NCBI RefSeq assembly: GCF_019429485.1
Contig: NZ_JAHXZN010000002.1
Span: 186,001-250,000, forward strand
DNA: 64,000 nucleotides
Direction of reading: 5' to 3'
Source of the DNA: Sphingomonas citri
Lineage (GTDB): Bacteria > Pseudomonadota > Alphaproteobacteria > Sphingomonadales > Sphingomonadaceae
Both the position numbers and the translations under genes were made by a program. Shown piece by piece: positions 18,601-27,398 of this stretch. Position 1 is the first letter of the stretch. Every line of letters starts with the position of its first letter. The notes under the pieces were generated by a model. The model was given only the letters and a program-made list of their open reading frames with translations. It made no database searches and had not been told where the DNA came from.

Positions 18601-20607
18601 ATGCGGGTCGGTCTGCGCGAAGCCGTGTTCTCGGCCAATTGCTTCGCCGCGGCGATGCTGGCGCTGTACGTCTCGTTCGCGCTGGGGCTCGAGCGCCCGT
18701 TCTGGGCGATGGCGACCGTCTATATCACCAGCCAGCCGCTGAGCGGCGCGGTCCGCTCCAAGGCGCTGTTCCGACTGCTCGGCACGCTCGTCGGCGCGAG
18801 CGCGGCGGTGGTGATGGTGCCGCTGCTGGTGGACGCCCCGCTGCTGCTCTCGCTGGCGCTCGCCGGCTGGGTGGCGGCGTGCCAGTTCGTCTCGCTGCTC
18901 GATCGCACGCCGCGCTCCTACCTCTTCATGCTCGCTGGCTATACCGCGGCACTGGTCGGCTTCCCCACTGTGGGCCACCCCGAGGCGATCTTCGACGTCG
19001 CGGTGCTGCGCGCGCAGGAGATCGGCATCGGCGTGACCTGTGCCGCGCTCGTCCATGCCGCGGTCTGGCCGCGCAGCGTCACCGCGCTGCTCGGGGCGCG
19101 CGTTCGGACGCTGCTGACCGAGGCCGAGCGCTGGATCGCCGACGCGCTCGCCCCCGCTCCGACGCATCGCGCCGACCAGGAGCGCCGCCGTCTCGCCAGC
19201 GACGTCACCGAGCTGCACGTCATGGCGACACATGTCCCGTTCGACACCGCCGCCGCGCGCCCGACCCGCGCGCTGCTGAGCGCGCTGCAGGACCGTTTCG
19301 TGCTGCTGCTGCCGCTCGTCTCCGCGGTCGAGGACCGGCTCCGCGCGATCGCCGTCGAGGGCGAGGTGCCCGCCGAGATAGCCGCGCTGGTCGAAGATAT
19401 CCGCGGCTGGGCTAGTGACGCGGCCGCGCACGATCCGGCTAGCCTGGTCGCGCGCGCCGACGCGCTCGCCGCGGCGCTGACACCCGCGGACTGGCGCGAG
19501 CTGCTGATCGCCAATCTGCTCGATCGACTGCGCGAGCTGGTCGAGGCGCTCGACATCGCGCGACTGGTCGCGGCGCAGGCGATCGATCCCGGCGCCGCGC
19601 CGCCGGAGCGGGTGCGTGCGCTGCTGAGCGAGCGGCGACGGCGACCGCTCCACCGCGACCTGCCGCTCGCGCTCCTCTCCGCCGTCGCCACCTTCGTCGC
19701 GATCCTCGCCTGCTGCGGCTTCTGGATCATGACCGCCTGGCCGGAGGGTGCGGTCGCGGCGATGATCGCGGCGGTGGTGTGCTGTTTCTTCGCCACGATG
19801 GACGATCCGGTGCCGGCGCAGCGCGGCTTCCTGATCTGGACGGTCACGTCGCTGCCGCTGGTCGCGCTCTATCTCTTCGCGCTGCTGCCGCTGGTGCACA
19901 GCTTCGAGACGCTCGCGCTGCTGCTCGCGCCCGCGCTGCTGGTGCCTGGGGTGCTGATGGCGCTGCCGCGCTGGTACGGGCGGATGATGCCCTTGCTGAT
20001 CGGCCTGGCGGGCGGGCTGGCCCTGACCAATAGCTTCAGCGCCGACGCCGCCGGCTTCTTCAACGGCAGCGTCGCGCAACTCGCCGGAGTCGCCGCGGCG
20101 ATGGTGGCGACGCGGCTGTGCCGCAGCCTCGGCGCAGGCGCCGCGCTGCGCCGGCTGCGCCGCGCCGGGTGGCGCGAGCTCGCCGAGCTGGCCGCGCGCC
20201 CCGGCCGCGCGACGCTGCCGGCGTGGCGGAGCCGCATGCTCGACCGCGTCGGACTGCTCGGCGCGCGGGTCGGCGACCTCGATCAGGGTGACCGCGACGC
20301 CGGCATGGCCGCGCTGCGCGAGCTCCGCGTTGGCGTGAGCCTGACGCAGCTCGCCCCCGCCAACGACGTCGTCGCCGACGGCTCGCTCGCCGCGCTGCGC
20401 GCCGACGTCGCCGCGCATTACCGCGCCCGCGCCCGCGGCGAGGTGGCCGCACCCGACGCGGCGCTGCTGGCGCGGCTCGACGCGGCGATCGCGACGGCGC
20501 TGGCGGAGGCGCCCGCCCCGCGCGACCGGCTCGCCGCGCTGACCGGGCTGCGCCGCAACTTCTTCCCCGCCGCGCGCGGGCTCGACTACGCGAGGGCGGC
20601 GGCATGA
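18601..20607 (+). CDS. FUSC family efflux permease (AaeB / fusaric acid resistance type)
   Basis: The 668-residue inner-membrane protein has two blocks of membrane helices (about residues 10-160 and 355-500) flanking a soluble helical region, the layout of FUSC/AaeB proteins. The start MRVGLREAVFSANCFAAAML and the phrase PFWAMATVYITSQPLSGAVRSK are typical, as is the second-block entry WPEGAVAAMIAAVVCCFFAT. Members export p-hydroxybenzoate, fusaric acid and related aromatic carboxylates using the proton gradient together with a membrane fusion protein. The ATG at 18601 is 5 bp after the MarR stop. It is followed by the DUF1656, HlyD and NodT genes, making a complete tripartite pump. Confidence 0.92.
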   Translation: MRVGLREAVFSANCFAAAMLALYVSFALGLERPFWAMATVYITSQPLSGAVRSKALFRLLGTLVGASAAVVMVPLLVDAPLLLSLALAGWVAACQFVSLLDRTPRSYLFMLAGYTAALVGFPTVGHPEAIFDVAVLRAQEIGIGVTCAALVHAAVWPRSVTALLGARVRTLLTEAERWIADALAPAPTHRADQERRRLASDVTELHVMATHVPFDTAAARPTRALLSALQDRFVLLLPLVSAVEDRLRAIAVEGEVPAEIAALVEDIRGWASDAAAHDPASLVARADALAAALTPADWRELLIANLLDRLRELVEALDIARLVAAQAIDPGAAPPERVRALLSERRRRPLHRDLPLALLSAVATFVAILACCGFWIMTAWPEGAVAAMIAAVVCCFFATMDDPVPAQRGFLIWTVTSLPLVALYLFALLPLVHSFETLALLLAPALLVPGVLMALPRWYGRMMPLLIGLAGGLALTNSFSADAAGFFNGSVAQLAGVAAAMVATRLCRSLGAGAALRRLRRAGWRELAELAARPGRATLPAWRSRMLDRVGLLGARVGDLDQGDRDAGMAALRELRVGVSLTQLAPANDVVADGSLAALRADVAAHYRARARGEVAAPDAALLARLDAAIATALAEAPAPRDRLAALTGLRRNFFPAARGLDYARAAA

Positions 20608-20828
20608 ACGGCGAGATCGACCTCGCGGGCGTGTACGTCCACCCGCTGCTGCTCGCCGCGGTGCTCGCTTTCATCGCCGCGGAAACGATCGGCTGGGCGC
20701 TGGCGCGGCTCGGCCTTTACCGCTTCGTCTGGCATCGCGGGCTGTTCGACGTCGCGCTCACCGTCATCCTCTGGGCCGGCTGCGCCGCGCTCCTCGGCGG
20801 CACCGCGCCCGCCGCTCTCTTCGGCTAG
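20604..20828 (+). CDS. DUF1656 small membrane protein (AaeX-like)
   Basis: The 74-residue protein begins MNGEIDLAGVYVHPLLLAAV and has two hydrophobic helices (about 15-30 and 48-66) with the family phrase LGLYRFVWHRGLFDVAL between them. DUF1656/AaeX proteins accompany FUSC pumps and are thought to help assemble or stabilise them, but their exact role is unknown. The ATG overlaps the FUSC stop by 4 bp (ATGA at 20604-20607), so translation is coupled. Confidence 0.9.
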   Translation: MNGEIDLAGVYVHPLLLAAVLAFIAAETIGWALARLGLYRFVWHRGLFDVALTVILWAGCAALLGGTAPAALFG

Positions 20829-20833
20829 GAATC

Positions 20834-21727
20834 ATGAGAAAGATCGTCATCCTGCGCGTCGCCGTGACGCTGGTCGTGGTCGCCGCCGCCTGTCTCGCGG
20901 CGCAGCGGCTGTGGATCCACTATGAGGAGGAACCCTGGACGCGCGACGGCCGCGTGCGCGCCGACGTGGTCCAGGTCGCCCCCGACGTCTCGGGTCTCGT
21001 CACGCAGGTGTTCGTGCGCGACAACCAGCCGGTCGCGGCGGGGACGCCGCTGTTCGAGGTCGACCGGCCGCGCTACCGGCTCGCGGTGGCGCAGGCGCGC
21101 GCGGCGATCGCGGCGCAGCAGGTCCAGCTCGCCCAGGCGCGTCGCGAGGCGCGGCGCGACCGCGAGCTCGGCGACCTGGTCGCGGGCGAGGTCCGCGAGC
21201 AGAGCCTCGCCAAGGTCGCGCAGCTCGAGGCGACGCTGGCGCAGGCGCGCGTCGCGCTCGACACCGCCGAGCTCAACCTCGCACGGACGATGGTGCGCGC
21301 GGGCGTGGCGGGCACGGTCACCAACCTCGACCTGCGCCCCGGCGACTATGCCAGCGCGGGACACCCGGCCTTCGCGATCATCGACCGCGCCTCGCTCCAT
21401 GTGATCGGCTATTTCGAGGAGACCAAGCTTCCGCGCATCCACGTCGGCGACGCGGTGCGGGTGCGGCTGATGGGCGACGACGGCGCGCTCGCCGGCCATG
21501 TCCAGAGCATCGCCGGCGGGATCGAGGACCGCGACCGCAGCGCCGGCGCCAACCTGCTGGCCAACGTCAACCCGACCTTCAGCTGGGTGCGGCTGGCGCA
21601 GCGCATCCCGGTGCGGGTGACGATCGATCGCCTGCCCGCCGGCATCTCGCTCGTCGTCGGGCGCACCGCCACGGTCGAGGTGGTGCCTCCCGCTCCTGCC
21701 CCTTCCGCGCGGGAGCATCGCGCGTGA
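20834..21727 (+). CDS. HlyD/AaeA family membrane fusion protein
   Basis: The 297-residue periplasmic adaptor has one N-terminal membrane helix (LRVAVTLVVVAAACLAAQRL) and the conserved WTRDGRVRADVVQVAPDVSG that opens the barrel-sandwich domain, where the lipoyl-like halves begin. A coiled hairpin follows (about residues 75-150, rich in Ala, Arg and Gln), then LARTMVRAGVAGTVTNLDLR, the second half of the lipoyl-like fold. It would link the FUSC permease to the NodT channel. It lies 5 bp after the DUF1656 stop and its own stop overlaps the next gene (GTGA). Confidence 0.93.
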   Translation: MRKIVILRVAVTLVVVAAACLAAQRLWIHYEEEPWTRDGRVRADVVQVAPDVSGLVTQVFVRDNQPVAAGTPLFEVDRPRYRLAVAQARAAIAAQQVQLAQARREARRDRELGDLVAGEVREQSLAKVAQLEATLAQARVALDTAELNLARTMVRAGVAGTVTNLDLRPGDYASAGHPAFAIIDRASLHVIGYFEETKLPRIHVGDAVRVRLMGDDGALAGHVQSIAGGIEDRDRSAGANLLANVNPTFSWVRLAQRIPVRVTIDRLPAGISLVVGRTATVEVVPPAPAPSAREHRA

Positions 21728-23142
21728 CTCGGCGCCTTGCCCCCGCGCTGCTCGCCGGACTGCTCGCCGGCTGCGCCGCGGCGGGTCCGAATTACCACCG
21801 GCCCGCCACCGCTATGATCGAGCGGCCGAGCGCGACCGGCGCGTTCGTCTCGGGCGACGCCGCCGCCTACGCGCCGGCGCCGCTGCCCGACCATTGGTGG
21901 CGGCTGTACCAGGACCCGCTGCTCGACAGGCTCGTCACCGCGGCGATCGCGCACAACACCGACCTGCGCGTCGCCGAGGCCAATATCTCCCGCGCCCGCG
22001 CCGCGCTCGACCTCGCCGAGACCGACCGCACGCCGCAAACGCAGCTCGAGGTCGCCCCGGGCTACGCGCAGCGCTCGGCCGAGGAGGAGCTGTTACCCGG
22101 CGCGGCGCTACCCGCCGCCCCGGTCTATGCGGGCCGGGTCGGCGTCTCCTACCAGCTCGACCTCGCCGGGCAGGTGCGTCGCGCGGTCGAGGCGTCGACC
22201 GCCGACGTCGCCGCGACGCGCGCCGCCTATGACGCGGTGAAGGTCACCGTGGTGGCCGACGCGACGCGCGCCTATGTCGACGCCTGCGCCGCGGGGCGCG
22301 AGATCGGCGTGGCGCAGCGCGCACTCGCGCTGCAGCAGCGCACCACCGCGCTCACGCAGCGGCTGGTGCGCGCCGGGCGCGGCATCTCGCTCGATGCGAC
22401 GCGATCGCGCGCGCAGGAGGAGCAGGTCCGCGCGACGCTGCCGACGCTGCTCGCGGCGCGGCAGGTGGCGCTGTTCCGGCTGGCGACGCTAACCGGCCGC
22501 CCTCCCGCCGAGTTCGACCGCGACGTCGCCGCCTGCGCGCTCGAGCCCCGGCTCGACCGCCCGATCCCGGTCGGCGACGGCGCCGCGCTGCTGCGCCGCC
22601 GCCCCGACGTACGCCGCGCCGAGCTGCTGCTCCACGCCGCCACCGCGCGGATCGGCGTGGCGGAAGCGGCACTCTACCCGCGCGTGACGCTCGGCGCCTC
22701 CGCCGGTTCGGTCGGGCTGCTGCGCAACGCGCTGGCGGGTGACACCTATAAATTCTCGCTCGGCCCGCTGATCAGCTGGGAGTTCCCCAACCGTCGCCGC
22801 GTGCGCGCACGGATCGCGGGCGCGCAGGCCGAGACCGACGCCGCGGTGGCCAGATTCGACGGCGTCGTGCTCGGCGCGCTGCGCGAGACCGAGACCGCGC
22901 TGACCGTCTACGCGCGCGACCTCGACCGCCGCGCCGCGCTGGCGCAGGCGCGCGAACAGGCGGGACGGGCGGCGAGCGACTCGGAGCGGCTGTTCACCGC
23001 TGGGCGAACCGGCTTCCTGCCGGTGCTCGACGCGCAGCGCACGCTGATCGGCAGCGAGCAGACGCTCGCCGCGGCGGACAGCCGGCTCGCGGCGGACCAG
23101 GTCCAGCTGTTCCTCGCGCTGGGCGGCGGCTGGGAGGTGTAG
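21724..23142 (+). CDS. NodT-family outer-membrane efflux lipoprotein
   Basis: The 472-residue channel subunit starts with GTG and has a lipobox LLAGC (Cys17), so it is lipid-anchored, as is usual for RND/FUSC-type outer-membrane factors. Then come NYHRP, DHWWRLYQDPLLDRLV (first helix of the outer-membrane factor repeat) and the paired repeats ending with FLPVLDAQRTLIGSEQTLAA. It completes the pump by spanning the outer membrane and periplasm. It is the last gene of the operon; a palindromic repeat follows, which may terminate it against the convergent VirJ-like gene. Confidence 0.93.
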   Translation: MTRRLAPALLAGLLAGCAAAGPNYHRPATAMIERPSATGAFVSGDAAAYAPAPLPDHWWRLYQDPLLDRLVTAAIAHNTDLRVAEANISRARAALDLAETDRTPQTQLEVAPGYAQRSAEEELLPGAALPAAPVYAGRVGVSYQLDLAGQVRRAVEASTADVAATRAAYDAVKVTVVADATRAYVDACAAGREIGVAQRALALQQRTTALTQRLVRAGRGISLDATRSRAQEEQVRATLPTLLAARQVALFRLATLTGRPPAEFDRDVAACALEPRLDRPIPVGDGAALLRRRPDVRRAELLLHAATARIGVAEAALYPRVTLGASAGSVGLLRNALAGDTYKFSLGPLISWEFPNRRRVRARIAGAQAETDAAVARFDGVVLGALRETETALTVYARDLDRRAALAQAREQAGRAASDSERLFTAGRTGFLPVLDAQRTLIGSEQTLAAADSRLAADQVQLFLALGGGWEV

Positions 23143-23183
23143 TGCCGGACCGCGATGTCGAAGGTCGCCTCTCGAGCGATCGC

Positions 23184-23279
23184 CGTCATCCTAGATTCGC
23201 TTCAGGATCTACAGGCCCGCCGACGCCGCGACCGCTGGTGACGGGGCAAGGTGGATCCTGAGATGAGTTCAGGATGACG
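23184..23279. repeat. Intergenic palindromic element, family A
   Basis: Left arm CGTCATCCTAGATTCGCTTC and onward (23184-23212), and right arm ending TGAGTTCAGGATGACG (23251-23279), are inverted copies with several changes. The ends CGTCATCC/GGATGACG are shared with the elements at 30394-30489 and 58460-58559. It lies between two convergent genes and could terminate both. Confidence 0.6.
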
Positions 23280-23311
23280 GTGGGAGATGGAAGAGCGCCT
23301 TCTGAGCCTAC

Positions 23312-24004
23312 TTACCTCGCCGCCCCCGCCCGCTCCACCGCCGCCAGCACGTGGCGCAGCAATCCCTCGGCATCGTGCTTGATGTTGTGCCCGCCCGGCA
23401 TCGCGATCTTGCGCACGTTGGGCAGATCGAGCAGCGGGCACAGGCTGTCGTCCTCCTCCGCGCCGTAGATGCAGGTGAGCGGCGTCCAGGTCAGCGTCCG
23501 CGCGGTGGTCACGCCGACGCTGTCGGGCGTGCCGTGATAGGCCCAGCCGGTCGGGTCGGCGCGGTAGAAGACCGAGTCACCCGGCAGCACCAGGATGATC
23601 CCCGCCACCCGCCCGCGCAGCTCGGCCGGCAGATGCGCCATGCCGGTCTGGACGATGTCCGCGCCGTAGGACTGGCCCATCACCATCAATCGCCGCGCGC
23701 CGGTCCGCGCCATCGCGGTACGCACCGCGTCGGCGACGAAGGCGTCGACCTCGGCGCGGGTACGGCGCTTGCGGAAATAGACCGGCGAGGAGATGCCGAC
23801 GACGCCGATATGATGCTCGGTCAGTCCGCGCGAGGTCGAGGCGCCGAGCAGGAAGCGCAGCCCCATGTCACCCGAGACGTTCACCACCGCGACGTCGCGC
23901 ACCGGCGGCATCGCCGGGTAGACGTGCACCGCATCGCGGTCGAAATAGCCCGCCGCGGCCACCGCCGCGCAGACGAAGGCCGAGCTGACGAGGCTCACCC
24001 GCAC
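23312..24004 (-). CDS. VirJ/AcvB-like exported hydrolase
   Basis: The 230-residue protein starts at a GTG (24004) with a hydrophobic N-terminal segment (LVSSAFVCAAVAAAGYF) that would export or anchor it. The nucleophile elbow reads MVMGQSYGADIV with Ser112, and the acid and base are likely in YGAEEDDSLCP and GGHNIKHD. These phrases, with AVVNVSGDMG and YFRKRRT, are those of the VirJ/AcvB family. AcvB of Agrobacterium hydrolyses lysyl-phosphatidylglycerol and VirJ is tied to T-DNA transfer; no conjugation genes occur here, so a lipid-modifying role is more likely. It begins about 70 bp after the paoC-like gene stop on the same strand and may share its transcript. A start further upstream inside that gap cannot be excluded. 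Confidence 0.8.
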   Translation of the reverse strand: MRVSLVSSAFVCAAVAAAGYFDRDAVHVYPAMPPVRDVAVVNVSGDMGLRFLLGASTSRGLTEHHIGVVGISSPVYFRKRRTRAEVDAFVADAVRTAMARTGARRLMVMGQSYGADIVQTGMAHLPAELRGRVAGIILVLPGDSVFYRADPTGWAYHGTPDSVGVTTARTLTWTPLTCIYGAEEDDSLCPLLDLPNVRKIAMPGGHNIKHDAEGLLRHVLAAVERAGAAR

Positions 24005-24072
24005 CCCGCGCCAGAAGGCCGAGCGTGGCGGCCGCGCCGAGCGCGCCGCCGCGCGCGTTCTCCACCGCCGCG

Positions 24073-26412
24073 CTATAGCAATTTGTCCAGCGTGATCGGC
24101 AGGTCGCGCACGCGCCGGCCGGTGGCGTTGTAGATCGCGTTGGCCACCGCGGCGCCGACGCCGGTGATGCCGATCTCGCCGACGCCATGCGCGCCCATCG
24201 GCGTGTGCGGGTCGGGGATGTCGGTCCAGATCACGTCGATCTCGGGCACGTCGAGGTGCACCGGCAGGTGATACTCGGCGAGGCTCGGGTTCATGATCCG
24301 GCCGTTGCGCTCGTCGAATTGCGTCTCCTCCATCAGCGCGAGGCCCAGCCCCATGATGATGCCGCCGCGGAACTGGCTGGCCGCGGTCTTGGCGTTGAGG
24401 ATGCGCCCGCAGTCGAACGCGCCGAGGAAGCGGCTGACCCGCGTCTCGCCCGTCACCGCATTGACCTTCACCTCGCAGAACAGGGCGCTGTGCGAGTGCA
24501 TCGACCAGTGCATCAGCTCGAGCGGCGGCGTGCCGGCCTTGGTGACGGTCACCTCGTCCCGCTGCGCGCGCGCCAGGATCGAGGCGTAGCTCTCGCGCCG
24601 CGCGGCGTCGTCGAGCTTGGCCAGTCCGCCGTCCTCGCTGCCGACCTCGCCCGCCGAGAGCCCCGCGAGCGGCGAGTCGTTGCCCGCCAGCGTCAGCAGC
24701 TCGGCCACCAGCGCGTTGTGCGCGGCGATCACCGCCGCACCGATCGCGGCGGTCTGCTGCGACCCGCCCGCCATGATCGCACCGGGAATGGCGGAGTCGC
24801 CATAGGCGACCTCGACGCGGTCGAGCGGCAGGCCGAGCCGCTCGGCGGCGACGATCGCGGTGGTGGTGGAGGTGCCCATCCCCATCTCCGCCGCGGCCAC
24901 CTCGACCAAAGCGCCGACACCGTCACCGTCGCGGCGGAGCGTGATGCGCGCCTCGGCGCCGGGCATCCGGTAATAAGGATAGGTGCCGGTGGCGCAGCCG
25001 GTGCCGACCAGCCACTCGCCCTCGCGCCGTGCCCCCGGTGCGCCGCGGTCCGACCAGCCGAAGCGCGCCGCGCCGTCGCGCCATGCCTTGTCGATGTGGC
25101 GCGACGAGAAGGGCAGCCCGGTGGTGGGGTCCTTCTCGGGCTCGTTGCGCAACCGCAGCTCGACCGGGTCGATCGCGAGCGCCACCGCGAGCTCGTCGAT
25201 CGCCGACTCGAGCGCGAAGGTACCGACCGCCTCGCCCGGCGCGCGCATGAAGGTGTTGGCGAGCATGTTCATCTGCGTCACCTCCACCTGCAGCCTGATG
25301 TTGGGGCAGGCGTAGCCGGCGCGGGTGCCGAGGATGAACGGCTCGGGCATGTTGTTGTGCGGCGACATCACCGACAGACCGGTGTGGATCAGCGCCTCGA
25401 ATTTGCCGTCGGCGCTGGCGCCGATCGCGACACGCTGCTCGGTCAACGTGCGGCCGCCGACGACGCGGTAGACGCCCTCGCGCGACAGCGCGATCCGCAC
25501 CGGCCGCCCCGCCATCTTCGCCGCGGCAGCGCCGATCACCTGATGGTCCCACAGCCCCTTGCTGCCGAACCCGCCGCCGACATAGGGCGAGGTCAGCCGC
25601 ACCTGGTCGGGGGTGAGGTCGAACACCTCGCCGAGCGTCTGCGCCTGCTGCGTCACCATCTGGCTGGCGTCATGGATCACCAGCTCGTCGCCGACCCAGG
25701 CGATCGTCGCGGCGTGGGGCTCGATCGGGTTATGGTTGTGCCGCGGCGTGCGATAGAGCGCGTCGACCTTGACCGCCGCCTGGGCCAGCGCGCTCTCGGC
25801 ATCACCGATCTCGTTGAGCAAAGGCTGGCCCATGAACAGGCCCTGCGCGATGCCGTTCGCCTTGGCGCCTTCCAGCGAGGTGGTCGACGGTTCGGCGGCG
25901 TAGGCGACCTCGACCAGCGCGGCCGCATGATCGGCCTGCTCCTGCGTCTCGGCCAATACCGCGACGATCGGCTGCCCGTTCCAATGGACGCGATCGTCCT
26001 GGAAGATCGGGAGATCGGCCGGCCCGACGCCGTGCGGCGTGGAGCCGAACGCGGGCGGCTTGTTCATCCGCGGCGCGTTGAGGTGCGACATCACCAGTAC
26101 CACGCCGGGCGCCGCCTCGGCCGCGACGACGTCGATCGCGGTGATCCGCCCACGCGCGATGGTAGCGTAGACCAGCGCGCAATAGGCCATGTTCTCGAAG
26201 CGGAACTCCGCCGCGAACGGCGCCGCGCCCTTGACCTTGAGCGGGCCGTCGAGCCGCGAGACGGCCGCGCCGATCAGCCCGTGCTTGTGCTGGATCAGTG
26301 GGTCGGGGACCCCGCCGGGGATCCAGCTGTCCGGCGCAAGCGGGACCAGCTTGGTCATCGCGCCCTGCACCAGGCCCTGGGCGCCCTGCTTGACCGTGTC
26401 GACGATGCTCAT
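24073..26412 (-). CDS. paoC: Molybdenum aldehyde oxidoreductase, large subunit (PaoC/YagR-like)
   Basis: The 779-residue protein binds the molybdopterin cytosine dinucleotide cofactor and oxidises aldehydes. It has the xanthine-oxidase-family phrases PYVGGGFGSKG, FMRAPGEAVGTFALESAIDE, GMGTSTTTAIVAAERLG and, near the C-terminus, GAHGVGEIGITGVG with the probable catalytic Glu746. The N-terminus (VPDPLIQHKHGLIGAAVSRL) lacks a signal peptide. Length and motifs match E. coli PaoC. The ATG at 26412 is chosen because it overlaps the stop of the FAD-subunit gene (ATGA). Together with the two upstream genes it forms the complete three-subunit enzyme, which in E. coli detoxifies aromatic aldehydes. The molybdenum cofactor maturation partner (PaoD-like) is not in the window. 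Confidence 0.9.
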   Translation of the reverse strand: MSIVDTVKQGAQGLVQGAMTKLVPLAPDSWIPGGVPDPLIQHKHGLIGAAVSRLDGPLKVKGAAPFAAEFRFENMAYCALVYATIARGRITAIDVVAAEAAPGVVLVMSHLNAPRMNKPPAFGSTPHGVGPADLPIFQDDRVHWNGQPIVAVLAETQEQADHAAALVEVAYAAEPSTTSLEGAKANGIAQGLFMGQPLLNEIGDAESALAQAAVKVDALYRTPRHNHNPIEPHAATIAWVGDELVIHDASQMVTQQAQTLGEVFDLTPDQVRLTSPYVGGGFGSKGLWDHQVIGAAAAKMAGRPVRIALSREGVYRVVGGRTLTEQRVAIGASADGKFEALIHTGLSVMSPHNNMPEPFILGTRAGYACPNIRLQVEVTQMNMLANTFMRAPGEAVGTFALESAIDELAVALAIDPVELRLRNEPEKDPTTGLPFSSRHIDKAWRDGAARFGWSDRGAPGARREGEWLVGTGCATGTYPYYRMPGAEARITLRRDGDGVGALVEVAAAEMGMGTSTTTAIVAAERLGLPLDRVEVAYGDSAIPGAIMAGGSQQTAAIGAAVIAAHNALVAELLTLAGNDSPLAGLSAGEVGSEDGGLAKLDDAARRESYASILARAQRDEVTVTKAGTPPLELMHWSMHSHSALFCEVKVNAVTGETRVSRFLGAFDCGRILNAKTAASQFRGGIIMGLGLALMEETQFDERNGRIMNPSLAEYHLPVHLDVPEIDVIWTDIPDPHTPMGAHGVGEIGITGVGAAVANAIYNATGRRVRDLPITLDKLL

Positions 26413-27398
26413 GCCGCCTCTCCCTTGACCAGCTCGCCCAGCACCGCGGCGAGCGTCCGCCCCGCCAGCGCCGGCTTGAACGCGTTGTGCCGCAGCGGTG
26501 CGGCCTCGGCGAACTCGAGCGCCGCGGCGGCATGGAACGCCTCGGGCGTCGCCGGGCCGCCGCGCAATGCGGCCTCGGCCTTGAGCGCGCGCCACGGCTT
26601 GTGCGCCACCCCGCCGAACGCGACGCGCACGTCCGCGACGCGGTTGCCGTCGAGCTCGATCGCCGCCGCGACCGAGATCAGCGCGAAGGCGTAGCTCGCG
26701 CGATCACGCACCTTGCGATAGGTCGAGCGCGCCGCCAGCGGCAGCGTGGGCAGCTCGATCGCGGTGATCAGCTCGCCCGGCGCCAAGATCGTGTCGCGGT
26801 CGGGCGAGTCGCCCGGCAGGCGGTGGAAGTCGGCGATTGGTACCGTCCGCTCGCCGCCCGCGCCGGCGACATGGACCTGCGCGTCGAGCGCGACCAAAGC
26901 GACGCACATGTCGCTGGGATGAGTCGCGACACAGGCCTCGGACGCGCCGAGCACCGCGTGGATGCGGTTGAAGCCGTCGCGCGCGTCGCAACCCTCACCC
27001 GGCGAGCGCTTGTTGCAGCGCGAACCCTCGGTGTCGTAGAAATAGGTGCAGCGCGTGCGCTGGAGCAGGTTGCCGCCGACCGTCGCCATGTTGCGGATCT
27101 GCGCCGAGGCGCCCGCCAGGATCGCGCGCGACAGCATCGGATAGCGCTCGCGCACCGCGCGATGCTCCGCCAGCGCGGTGTTGCGCGCCGCCGCGCCGAT
27201 GCGCAGCCCGCCGCCGTCGGTCTCCTCGATCACGGCGGAGAGGCCGGTGACGTCGACCAGCGCCGCGGGGCGCGCCACCGTCTCGCGCATCAGGTCGACC
27301 AGGTTGGTGCCGCCGCCGAGATAGGCGGTGGCGCCCGCCGCGCCGAGCCGCAGCGCCTCGGCGGCGTTTCCCGCGCGGGCGTAGGAGAAGGGCGTCAT
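26409..27398 (-). CDS. paoB: Aldehyde oxidoreductase FAD-binding subunit with [4Fe-4S] cysteines (PaoB/YagS-like)
   Basis: The 329-residue middle subunit begins MTPFSYARAGNAAEALRLGA and has the FAD-binding phrases YLGGGTNLVDLMRE and GASAQIRNMATVGGNLLQRT. Four cysteines (117, 128, 137, 156) in the segment after NLLQRT correspond to the extra [4Fe-4S] site that distinguishes PaoB from ordinary xanthine oxidase FAD domains. It carries electrons from the [2Fe-2S] subunit or to an acceptor via FAD. Both ends overlap neighbouring genes by 4 bp, so the three subunits are translated in series. Confidence 0.9.
   Translation of the reverse strand: MTPFSYARAGNAAEALRLGAAGATAYLGGGTNLVDLMRETVARPAALVDVTGLSAVIEETDGGGLRIGAAARNTALAEHRAVRERYPMLSRAILAGASAQIRNMATVGGNLLQRTRCTYFYDTEGSRCNKRSPGEGCDARDGFNRIHAVLGASEACVATHPSDMCVALVALDAQVHVAGAGGERTVPIADFHRLPGDSPDRDTILAPGELITAIELPTLPLAARSTYRKVRDRASYAFALISVAAAIELDGNRVADVRVAFGGVAHKPWRALKAEAALRGGPATPEAFHAAAALEFAEAAPLRHNAFKPALAGRTLAAVLGELVKGEAA

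Noticed and set aside
18439..20418. 659-residue open frame antisense to the FUSC permease
   Set aside because: Arg/Gln/Asp-rich shadow frame; the plus strand encodes a clear FUSC protein.
24187..26694. 835-residue open frame antisense to the aldehyde oxidase genes
   Set aside because: It is a shadow of the GC-rich coding strand: composition is dominated by Arg, Gly, His and Asp, with no domain pattern, while the minus strand carries clear paoC and paoB motifs.
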